Source: an uncultured Pseudomonadota bacterium (GTDB taxonomy: Bacteria; Myxococcota_A; UBA796; SXON01). From it: a stretch of DNA of 64,000 nucleotides. The notes under the pieces are model-generated. The model made no database searches and was not told the origin of the DNA. It saw only the letters and a list, made by a program, of their open reading frames with translations. Below, piece after piece: positions 7,681-15,633 of this stretch (positions are counted from its first letter, which is position 1; every line of letters starts with the position of its first letter). A program made the translations under genes and the position numbers. The stretch covers positions 1-64,000 of the forward strand of contig CAIQVJ010000112.1 of the NCBI GenBank assembly GCA_903875225.1, read 5' to 3'.

Positions 7681-10600
7681 GTGCACTCTCGACTGACCGA
7701 CGCGCTACGGGGCTACCGCACCCGCTTCCCAGGGGAGGAGGGCGACACGGCGCGCCTTTCCGGGTGGCTCGCAGACCATGCGCCCACCGAGCGGCGCGGC
7801 GTGAAGGCGCTCGTCGCTGTCGCCAGGCTCGATCTGCATTCGAGCCTGTTGCGGGCGCCTCAGCCGCGCGTTCCGGCGATGGAGTTCCGTCGATGCGTCG
7901 ACAACTTGACGTCCTCGGAGGGCATCGCGACGGATCTGGCCGAGGGCGCCCTCCTGGCCTGGATCGAGGCGCTCGGGCTCGTCCCGCCGGAGGCGGCAGC
8001 GCTGCGGGGGCCGATGGACCTTGGCATGGTGGGGGTCACACTGGACGCCGCCCGGAGCCTGCATCTCGCGCTGCTGCAGGCCGGCGCGCGGGCGATCACA
8101 CAGGTCCGGCTCGAAGGGATGACGTCGAAGCCGCTCACCGACCTGGTCGCCACTGTGTGGCTGTCCGGCACCGAGATCGGGGCGACCGCACGGTCCAACA
8201 CCTGGGCGGGGAGCGTGGCGCGGTTGCAAGGCCGACAGGTGGCGATCCTCGACAACGTCGATGCCCGGCCCGGCGTCCAAGCGCTGCTGGACCTGAAGGC
8301 GCCGACGCAGGCCCGCTGGTGGATCGAGGTCAAGACGCGGGACGAGGTCCTGCTCCGCACCTTCCACGACATCGAGCTGCTGCCGCCGCGGACCTGGCTG
8401 CTGGGCCGCGCGGACCTTCGCCTGACTGCGGCCTTCGTGGTCCCCGCAGATGCGGTCGTCGCCGAAATCGTCGGTGAGGCGATGACGCGTGTGTCCGCGG
8501 ACGACAGCCGCCCGCCCGTCCTTCAGGCCTGGGAGGCGCTGACGGGCGTGCTCGCCGAACTGGATCTGGCCGAGGAGCCGGGCACCCCGGAACTTGTCGT
8601 CGGGCCGCGGGCCTTGCTTGCGGGCGGGAGGGCGACCGTGCTCGAACGGCAGCTCCTGCTTGCAGCGTGCCTGGAGCACGGTGGGATGGCCCCGATGCTG
8701 CTGTTTCTCGGGCCGACGGCGCGACCGGCGCTCGGCCTGTGGATCTCGTCGGACCGGCCTGCGTTGTTGGAGACCGAGGATCCCGTCCTCGTCTCGCGGA
8801 TCGTGGACTCGGGTGCGCTTGTCCTTGTCGCCTGCGAAGCGGGGGGAGCGAGCACGATCACGCTCGATCCGGCCGAACCCGTGCTCTCGGCGCTCGACGT
8901 CGCCACCGCCCGGCGCAGCGGCGTCGTGGCCATGGCCTCGGATGTGCTTGACGACGGCCGCTTGTCCACGGGCCCGGCACCTTCGGCGGGCCCGGCGTTG
9001 TGCGCGACGCTGTTGGAACGTGCGGCGCTGTCCGGGGGGCGCGCGCGGGCCCTCTGGCGGGACAGCCTGGGCCGCGCCCCGGACCCCGCTGAGCTCGCGT
9101 CACCGCGCCTCGCGGGCTGGAAACGCCGGCTGTTGGACCTCACGCTCAGGAACCCGCTGCTGCACCTGCGCGCTCGTGTTTCTTCCGTCCCGCTGCTCGT
9201 CCACGACCCGGCCGCGCTGGAGGACGGGCTGGCGCGCAATCAGGTGTTCCGCCTGCAGGCCCGTCCGGCACCTCTCCTGCCCGGGCAACCGCGTCCTGAG
9301 GTCACCGGTGAGCTGATGGAAGGTGCGCTGGCGACGGGAAGCGTGCTCGTCGACCTCACCGACAAGCGCACCGGCGTGCAGGCGCGCAACGCGATCCGCC
9401 TGTTCAAGGGCGCGCTCGACGAAGGAGGTGTGCACACGCTGTTCCTCGCCCTCGGCACCCTGGAGTGGTTCGAAGACGGCAAGCCCGACGTTCCCCGCCA
9501 TGCGCCACTCCTGCTCGTCCCCGTTCTGCTCAGACACAACAAGCGGGGCGACTTCGAGTTCAAGAAGGCGGACGCCGAGACCGAGTTCAACGCAGCGCTA
9601 TTGGAGTTCCTACGGCGGGAGTATGGCATCGAGATTCCCGGCGTGGTGCCGCTTCCCACAGACCATGACGGCGTCGACGTGGGCAAAGTGCTGGCAGCGG
9701 TGCGCTCTGCGATTGACGAGGGACGCCGCGCCTTGCCCCAGACCGGATCGGAGGCCACCCGGCCTGCATGGAGCGTCAAGGACACGGCGGACATCGCGGT
9801 GATCGCGTTCGCCGGGTTCCGCATGTGGCGTGACCTCGACCACCAGTCGGCGCAGCTCTTGCGCCACCCGCTCGTGCGCCAGTTGGCAGGCATGCCGGCA
9901 TCACCCGGCGCAGCCACGGCAACGCGGGCCGCACCCACGCCCGCGGTGGACACCCCGCTTGACGATCGGTGGCACCCGAGGGATGTCTTCTGCCCGTTGG
10001 AAGCGGATGGTTCCCAGCTGGCCGCGATCATGACGGCGTCCGAGGGCCAGAGCTTCGTCCTGCAGGGCCCGCCCGGTACCGGCAAGTCACAGACCATCGC
10101 CAATCTCGTCGCCCAATGCCTGGCGGTCGGCAAGTCCGTGCTGTTCGTCGCGCAGAAACGTGCGGCGCTGGACGTCGTCCACAGTCGGCTTCAGGCCATC
10201 GGGCTCACCCCCTTCCTGCTCGAACTGCACTCGAAAAAGGCGAGCCGCACGGAGGTCGTGGAGCAGCTCAAGGTCGCCGCGGAGTTCCGCGCACGGCGGC
10301 CGGCGAAGGACTGGACGAGAGAGGCCGACGCGCTCGCTGCATCGCGATTTGAGCTGAACGCCATGGTCAGGGCGCTCCACGATCTGCGCCCGCCCGGGCT
10401 CAGCGTCTACCAGGCGATCGCGGAGATCGAGCGGGCCGACTCGCCGCCGGGAGGCCCCGCTCCGAGCGACTTCGGCTTTGATTCGGCACTCTCCTGTCAG
10501 GCGGGTTGGAAGGCTGATGCGGTCGCGGCGCTGACCGCGCTGTTGCCCGCGTTTGCAAGGCTCGGCTCGGGGTGGCAGGAGCTGGAGGCCGTGCGCTCGG

Positions 10601-13600
10601 TCGAGTGGCCGTCGAACCGGAGGGCGGCGCTTGAGCGGGATCTCGCAGCCGTGGACGAGTCAGTGGCCAATGTGCAGGCCGCCAGCGTGGGCCTGGAGAC
10701 GTGGTTCCCCGGGCTCGGCGGCGCGTGCATCGACGACCTCGCACTCGCCGACGTGGTCCTCACCGCGCTGGAGTCGGCGCCCGGCACGCCCAGCCGCGCG
10801 TTGCTCGACGGCGCCGAGGACGAGGTCGATCGGTGGCTTGACCGCGTTTCACAGGCGCGAGCCCGAGCTGAGGCGCTTGCGGTGCGGTACCAACCGCGAC
10901 TCCTGGACCAGGTGCTTGAGCCGGTCGCCGAGCGGATTCGCCGTTGGACGCGACCCCACCCGATCGCGGAACGACAGGCAGCCGGCGACCGGGTACCCTC
11001 GCTGTTCGGCCTCGTGGTCATGCTCTTCGTCCGCTGGTTCTTCCAGGGCTTTGTGCGCGGCGCCGTGCCCGCTGCTGGCCCGCTGCTCGCCGACACCGAA
11101 TCGGCGCTCACGCTGAGACAGGAGCGGGAGGCCTTGAGCGGAGACGCCGCGCGTATCTCCGTGCTGATCGGGCCATTCGGGAGGGACGAGTGGGGTCTTC
11201 CGGTGGTCGACCTGATCGCAATTCGGTCGTCCCTCGCATGGACGCGGCAGTTTCGGAACCGTGCGGCGCGGTTCCCTGCAGCCATGAACCTCGCAACCGG
11301 AGACCGGCCAAGCGCTGTCATTTCGGGGTTCCGAACAGCGTGGGCGAAGTACGTCGCCGCGATCCGGCAGGTGTCCACGACGCTTGAACTGGCCGGGAGC
11401 TGGGTCTCCTCGTCCGTCGCGGGCGGTCTGGCCGCGGCGGTCACCCGGGCGGAGACTATGCGAAGCCGCATGCCCCTGCTTCGCGACTGGGGGGCGTACC
11501 GTCGGGCGCGTGATCCGTGCTTGGCGCTCGGGCTCAGGGCCACCGTCCGGCTATTGGAACGGGGCAGCCTGAAGCCGGGCAGCTTGATCGGCGCGTTCGA
11601 ACACGCGTGGATCCGGTGGTGGCTGGATGAGCGCATGCTTGAGGACAAGCGGCTCTCGCAGTTCGACGGGCTCGCCCAGAAGACCCGCGAGCTTCATTTC
11701 GCACAGCTTGACCGCGCGCTTCGGCAGGCATCCAGCGACGAGATCCGGGCTCGCGTCATGACGCGAACGCCCCGTTTGGACAGCGGCGCGCCGCCCAACT
11801 CGCAGGCGGGGATCCTGCTGCGGCAGTTCGCGCGCAAGGCCGGGCACGCCTCGCCTCGCCAGCTCTTCAGCGAATGCGCCGGGTTGATCCGCCAGCTCAA
11901 ACCGTGTGTCCTGATGAGCCCGCAGTCCGTCGCCCAATACCTGGACCCCAGCCAGCCGCCGTTCGACATCGTGATCTTCGACGAGGCCTCACAGGTGCCT
12001 ACGCACGAGGCGATCGGGGCGGTGGCCCGTGGCAAGACCGTGGTCGTCGTCGGGGACAGCAAGCAGTTGCCGCCCACCGCCTTCTTCCTGGGTCAATCGG
12101 CGAGCGACAAGGACGACAGCGCCGAATTCACCGAGGGGAGCGCCGAGGGCGACTGGAACGACGAGGTCATGTCGGAGCTCGACAGCGTGCTCGATGAGTG
12201 CGCCGCCTCGGGGCTCACCAGCCTGTCGCTCGCCTGGCACTACCGGAGCCGTCACCCATCGCTGATCGCCTTCTCCAACGCGCGATATTACTCAGGTCGA
12301 CTCCTCGTCCTCCCCGCGGCACAAGCGCGCGTGCCTCACCTCGGGGTTTCCCGTGTGCTGGTACGCGGTGCGGTGTACGATCGCGGCGGGACCGCAACGA
12401 ACCGGCACGAGGCCGAGGCGCTGGTGGCTGATGTCGTCCGCCGGTTGAAGGACCCCTGGGAGAGCAGGAGGAGCCTCGGTGTCGTCACGTTCTCCCGTGC
12501 GCAGCAAGCCCTCGTCGAGGAGTTGCTGGAGGAGGCCGTCGTCGCGCACCCCGAGATCGAGGCGCTCCTGGATCCGGAGCGGACCGCCGACCCGAACGGC
12601 GGCAACGGGCAGACGCGTGCCGAGCCCTTCATCGTGAAGAACCTGGAGAACATACAAGGCGACGAGCGCGACGTCGTGCTGTTCTCCATCGGCTACGGCC
12701 CGGACAAGAATGGCCGGGTCAGCGCCAACATGGGCCCGCTTGGGCAGCTCGGCGGGGAGCGACGGCTCAATGTCGCGGTCACCCGGGCACGCGAACAGCT
12801 CGTCGTCTTTGTATCGTTTGAGGCCGCTCAGCTCGACTTGTCCGGCTCGATGGCACGCGGCCTGCACGACCTCAAGGCCTTCCTGGACCTCGCCAGCTGC
12901 TCGACCCTCGGGCGCGACGGCGAGACCGACGTGCTGGTGGGCGGGGAGGGGTTGAGCATCGACCCGGCGGAGGCCACGCTTAGGTCCGCGCTGGCCGCTC
13001 GCATTGCCGCCGCCGGCCACCCGGTCGATCTCGACGTTGGCGTCGGCATCCACCGGATCGACATCGGCGTGCGGCATCCAAACTTCACCGACAGTCCCGG
13101 TCGCTACGTGCTCGGAATCGAACTGGACGGCGTCCGCTACGCCGCGGGGGGGACCGCGCGCGACCGTGATCGCCTGCGTTCCGAGGTGCTCCACGGCCTC
13201 GGATGGTCCCACCTCATCCGGATGCGGGCAATCGACTGGTTCGAGGATCCGGAGGCCGTCGTCGCTGCTGTGGTGGCGCAAATCGAGCAGGCGAAGGCTG
13301 GTGCGAAGGATCTCGCAGGCGCGCTCCCACCTTCGGGCGCCCCGCGAACCCCGGCCGCTACGGACGCGTCCGAGGACCTGGACCTCGATGATGACACCGG
13401 GGAGGAAAACACCGCCTCGGACGCGGACGATACCATCTCCCGGCCGAACTCCGGGGCCACGCCCTACACCCTGTTCCAGGTCCCCACCCCGGCCGGCGCG
13501 TTCAGTTGGGCGCTGCCCGAGGTCAAGGCTGCTGTGATGGGCGTGATCGCAAGGGAGGGACCGGTCAGCGAGCGCGTGATCCTCCAACGTATCGCCGGGG

Positions 13601-13971
13601 CCTGGGGACTTTCGCGGAGCCCTGCCGGCGCGCGCTTCCCGATGCTCCTGCGTAGTGAACCGCCTGCCAATCGCCCCGTCCAACGTGGGTTGTTCCTTTG
13701 GCCCGCCGGGGCCGATCCCGTCGTCTGGCGCGGCTTCCGGGTGCCGGATCCGAATGACTTGACGACCCGACGCGACGCCGAAGACCTACCGGTTGAGGAG
13801 ATCGCCAACGCCGCCGATGAATTGCGGATGGCCTACGGACAGATGCCGCAGGAGGACCTGGCCCGCGCGCTGGCCAAGTTGTTCGGATTCCGCGGCCTGA
13901 CCAAGGTGGTCGCGCAGTGTATGACAGCGGGGATCGCCCTGTCGTTCAACCGTCGAGGATCCGCTCCTTGA
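7681..13971 (+). CDS. Giant DUF4011 helicase-nuclease with MTES_1575 and DUF3320 domains
   Basis: This protein has about 2096 residues, counted from a GTG at 7681 (TTG at 7666 possible). Order: an unrecognised N-terminal region (1-470) with strand-rich elements; DUF4011 starting GWKRRLLDLTLRNPLL (about 478); SF1 helicase core with Walker A GPPGTGKSQ (about 795); a long helical insertion; Walker B DIVIFDEASQVP (about 1430); GDSKQLPP; LAWHYRSRH; and motif VI VAVTRAREQL (about 1700). Then a Vsr-like MTES_1575 nuclease domain (about 1763-1863: RIDIGV, YVLGIELDG, TARDRDRLR, LGW), an acidic linker, and a C-terminal DUF3320 (about 1939-2090). All key helicase and nuclease residues look intact. Proteins of this architecture are frequent in defence islands. 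It likely unwinds and cuts DNA. Confidence 0.92.
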   Translation: MHSRLTDALRGYRTRFPGEEGDTARLSGWLADHAPTERRGVKALVAVARLDLHSSLLRAPQPRVPAMEFRRCVDNLTSSEGIATDLAEGALLAWIEALGLVPPEAAALRGPMDLGMVGVTLDAARSLHLALLQAGARAITQVRLEGMTSKPLTDLVATVWLSGTEIGATARSNTWAGSVARLQGRQVAILDNVDARPGVQALLDLKAPTQARWWIEVKTRDEVLLRTFHDIELLPPRTWLLGRADLRLTAAFVVPADAVVAEIVGEAMTRVSADDSRPPVLQAWEALTGVLAELDLAEEPGTPELVVGPRALLAGGRATVLERQLLLAACLEHGGMAPMLLFLGPTARPALGLWISSDRPALLETEDPVLVSRIVDSGALVLVACEAGGASTITLDPAEPVLSALDVATARRSGVVAMASDVLDDGRLSTGPAPSAGPALCATLLERAALSGGRARALWRDSLGRAPDPAELASPRLAGWKRRLLDLTLRNPLLHLRARVSSVPLLVHDPAALEDGLARNQVFRLQARPAPLLPGQPRPEVTGELMEGALATGSVLVDLTDKRTGVQARNAIRLFKGALDEGGVHTLFLALGTLEWFEDGKPDVPRHAPLLLVPVLLRHNKRGDFEFKKADAETEFNAALLEFLRREYGIEIPGVVPLPTDHDGVDVGKVLAAVRSAIDEGRRALPQTGSEATRPAWSVKDTADIAVIAFAGFRMWRDLDHQSAQLLRHPLVRQLAGMPASPGAATATRAAPTPAVDTPLDDRWHPRDVFCPLEADGSQLAAIMTASEGQSFVLQGPPGTGKSQTIANLVAQCLAVGKSVLFVAQKRAALDVVHSRLQAIGLTPFLLELHSKKASRTEVVEQLKVAAEFRARRPAKDWTREADALAASRFELNAMVRALHDLRPPGLSVYQAIAEIERADSPPGGPAPSDFGFDSALSCQAGWKADAVAALTALLPAFARLGSGWQELEAVRSVEWPSNRRAALERDLAAVDESVANVQAASVGLETWFPGLGGACIDDLALADVVLTALESAPGTPSRALLDGAEDEVDRWLDRVSQARARAEALAVRYQPRLLDQVLEPVAERIRRWTRPHPIAERQAAGDRVPSLFGLVVMLFVRWFFQGFVRGAVPAAGPLLADTESALTLRQEREALSGDAARISVLIGPFGRDEWGLPVVDLIAIRSSLAWTRQFRNRAARFPAAMNLATGDRPSAVISGFRTAWAKYVAAIRQVSTTLELAGSWVSSSVAGGLAAAVTRAETMRSRMPLLRDWGAYRRARDPCLALGLRATVRLLERGSLKPGSLIGAFEHAWIRWWLDERMLEDKRLSQFDGLAQKTRELHFAQLDRALRQASSDEIRARVMTRTPRLDSGAPPNSQAGILLRQFARKAGHASPRQLFSECAGLIRQLKPCVLMSPQSVAQYLDPSQPPFDIVIFDEASQVPTHEAIGAVARGKTVVVVGDSKQLPPTAFFLGQSASDKDDSAEFTEGSAEGDWNDEVMSELDSVLDECAASGLTSLSLAWHYRSRHPSLIAFSNARYYSGRLLVLPAAQARVPHLGVSRVLVRGAVYDRGGTATNRHEAEALVADVVRRLKDPWESRRSLGVVTFSRAQQALVEELLEEAVVAHPEIEALLDPERTADPNGGNGQTRAEPFIVKNLENIQGDERDVVLFSIGYGPDKNGRVSANMGPLGQLGGERRLNVAVTRAREQLVVFVSFEAAQLDLSGSMARGLHDLKAFLDLASCSTLGRDGETDVLVGGEGLSIDPAEATLRSALAARIAAAGHPVDLDVGVGIHRIDIGVRHPNFTDSPGRYVLGIELDGVRYAAGGTARDRDRLRSEVLHGLGWSHLIRMRAIDWFEDPEAVVAAVVAQIEQAKAGAKDLAGALPPSGAPRTPAATDASEDLDLDDDTGEENTASDADDTISRPNSGATPYTLFQVPTPAGAFSWALPEVKAAVMGVIAREGPVSERVILQRIAGAWGLSRSPAGARFPMLLRSEPPANRPVQRGLFLWPAGADPVVWRGFRVPDPNDLTTRRDAEDLPVEEIANAADELRMAYGQMPQEDLARALAKLFGFRGLTKVVAQCMTAGIALSFNRRGSAP

Positions 13972-15490
13972 CGGCGTCGAAGCCGTGGCGCTCCTCCACG
14001 GAGAGCGCAAGCCGGAAACCGGCCCCGTAAACGGGGTCGCCGTAGCGCTCGGAGAGTTGGGCGGCGTGAATGGCGCCGGCGTCGAGCAGAGCGACGTATT
14101 CGACCCACATCGCGAGGCCTTCGACGAGGACGCGCGGTACTTCGGAGCCGTCCGACCTCTTCCGAGGCCAGTTCCCCATCTGCCAGGAGTGGACCAGCTC
14201 GTGCACGACGACTCCCCATGCCATGGCGAGCGGGGTGGCGTGCTCGATGAACACGACGGGGCGAGGCCCGAGCGAGCCCTCGCGCACGAACATGCCGAGC
14301 GGCCGCGGGCTCATGGCATCGGCGGCACAGAACTCCAGGCCGTGAAGGCGGGCGATGGCGGCGGCGTGCTCCAGTCGAAGCTGGCAGTCCGGCGTGGGCA
14401 TGGCCATTCGGCGGATCAGCCAGGCGCGGGCTCGCGTCACCAGGTCTTCGAGCTGGCGCTGGTCGGTGACAGCCGTGGTCCAGCAGCTGCGACAGGCCTT
14501 CCGCCCGTCGGGCCAGCGGTTTCCGCCGCTCGCTCCAGCCGGAACCCCGCAAAAGTCGCACCGGAACGGCGCCGCCACGCACGCAGCGCAGAACCAGCGG
14601 GGGTCGGGTGCACGGTGACGGGCGCCCGGCCCGATCGACGCGGCGCACTCGGAGCAGCGCGACGGGGCTCCGCGAAGCGCGGGGGCGCGGAACGCGTCGC
14701 GCTGAGGCAACGCCACCGGGTCTGGGGCATCGGCAGGGCGGTGTTCCAGCCCGGGGACTGTGTGGGGCTCTGTGCCAAAGACCAGCAACGGCGCGGAGAA
14801 GGCGAGGGGCAGGCCGAGGTGATGAGGAAACAACGCACTGCGCGGCTGCCATGCGAGGGTCCGTGGCTGGCTCTGATCGGCGGACGCATTCACCCGAAGT
14901 CGCTCGGGCCTGCTCGCAAGACCACACTGACAGGCCGCAACGTTGGCATCCTGGACGGTCCTATGGTGGCCGCATGCGCAAACCCACACCTGGTCACGCA
15001 CCTCGCAGGCGAGCCAGCGTAGGGCCAACGAAAGGTGGCGCAGCTGGAACACGGCCCCGAGGGCGCCGACCCCCGCGGCGGCCGGCGACGAGGGCGCCGT
15101 CACAACCATGCGAACCGGCACGTTCAAGAGGGCCAGCGGCCCCTCCCAGCCGGCCGAGGGCTCTCCTTCGAGGAGGACCGCGAGACCGTCGATCCCGGGC
15201 GTCCCGGCGCCGGCGAGTAGCGTCAGGGCGGCGGCCAGGGCGGGCTTCGGTCCGCGGCGCACCCCCCTGACCGCCGCCGACGCATCGTCAAACCGTTCGA
15301 CAAACCCGGCTCGCTCTCCGACAAGCAACAGGGCAAGCTCGATCTCCCAACCCAGCTCTGAGAGCCAGGCCCGCCACTCGGACATGGTCCGTTCGAGAGC
15401 GTCGCCCGCGACGTCGCGGTCCACGATGATCGCGATGCGGAGGCGGTGCGGGGTTGCCATCGCGCAGATGTTCGGAAGCTCCCTTTCCAT
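13946..15490 (-). CDS. LIM-type zinc finger plus DA1-like metallopeptidase
   Basis: This is a 514-residue protein; an alternative ATG lies at 15460. The N-terminal 160 residues (LRIAIIVDRDV, then alternating strands and helices) may be a degenerate vWA-like domain. A zinc ribbon follows (CACGHH ... CQCG, about 169-190), then a LIM-type double zinc finger from Cys279 (CSEC ... H ... CAAC ... CDFC ... CRSC). The C-terminal part is a DA1-like peptidase with the zincin motif HELVHSW (His430, Glu431, His434) and a downstream conserved LVEGLAMW helix supplying the third ligand. Its 3' end overlaps the helicase gene by 26 bases, tail to tail. LIM plus DA1 is the architecture of plant ubiquitin-activated DA1 peptidases. 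Here it may cleave a component of the triad-helicase complex (inference). Confidence 0.85.
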   Translation of the reverse strand: MERELPNICAMATPHRLRIAIIVDRDVAGDALERTMSEWRAWLSELGWEIELALLLVGERAGFVERFDDASAAVRGVRRGPKPALAAALTLLAGAGTPGIDGLAVLLEGEPSAGWEGPLALLNVPVRMVVTAPSSPAAAGVGALGAVFQLRHLSLALRWLACEVRDQVWVCACGHHRTVQDANVAACQCGLASRPERLRVNASADQSQPRTLAWQPRSALFPHHLGLPLAFSAPLLVFGTEPHTVPGLEHRPADAPDPVALPQRDAFRAPALRGAPSRCSECAASIGPGARHRAPDPRWFCAACVAAPFRCDFCGVPAGASGGNRWPDGRKACRSCWTTAVTDQRQLEDLVTRARAWLIRRMAMPTPDCQLRLEHAAAIARLHGLEFCAADAMSPRPLGMFVREGSLGPRPVVFIEHATPLAMAWGVVVHELVHSWQMGNWPRKRSDGSEVPRVLVEGLAMWVEYVALLDAGAIHAAQLSERYGDPVYGAGFRLALSVEERHGFDAVKERILDG

Positions 15491-15554
15491 CCGTAACGTC
15501 GCACCCGAGGTCCCGGTCGACGCCGACCGCCCATCCGCATTACCGTAGGCCAGC

Positions 15555-15625
15555 CTCGGAGAAGCTCAGCGGTTGAGCAGCCGGCTCGGACCGGCAGGGC
15601 GCGGGTTCGAATCCCGCCTCCGGGT
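15555..15625 (+). tRNA. Degenerate tRNA-like cloverleaf (Pro-CGG-like)
   Basis: A 71-base sequence folds as a cloverleaf. The acceptor arms are CTCGGAG and CTCCGGG (one T-G pair). The D stem is GCTC/GAGC with a short 7-base loop. The anticodon stem is GCCGG/CCGGC, the variable region has 5 bases, and the T arm is perfect (GCGGG TTCGAAT CCCGC). The anticodon loop has only 6 bases (CTCGGA), so the anticodon could be CGG but the loop is abnormal. No CCA is encoded. It lies 8 bases before the next start codon. It could be a decayed tRNA, an integration-site remnant, or an unusual functional tRNA. Confidence 0.4.
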
Positions 15626-15633
15626 CCTCCTCC

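Noticed and set aside
15601..15617. tRNA-like T arm as the partner attachment site of tRNA-Glu
   Set aside because: The match is only the general T-arm consensus shared by many tRNAs, and the orientation is opposite.
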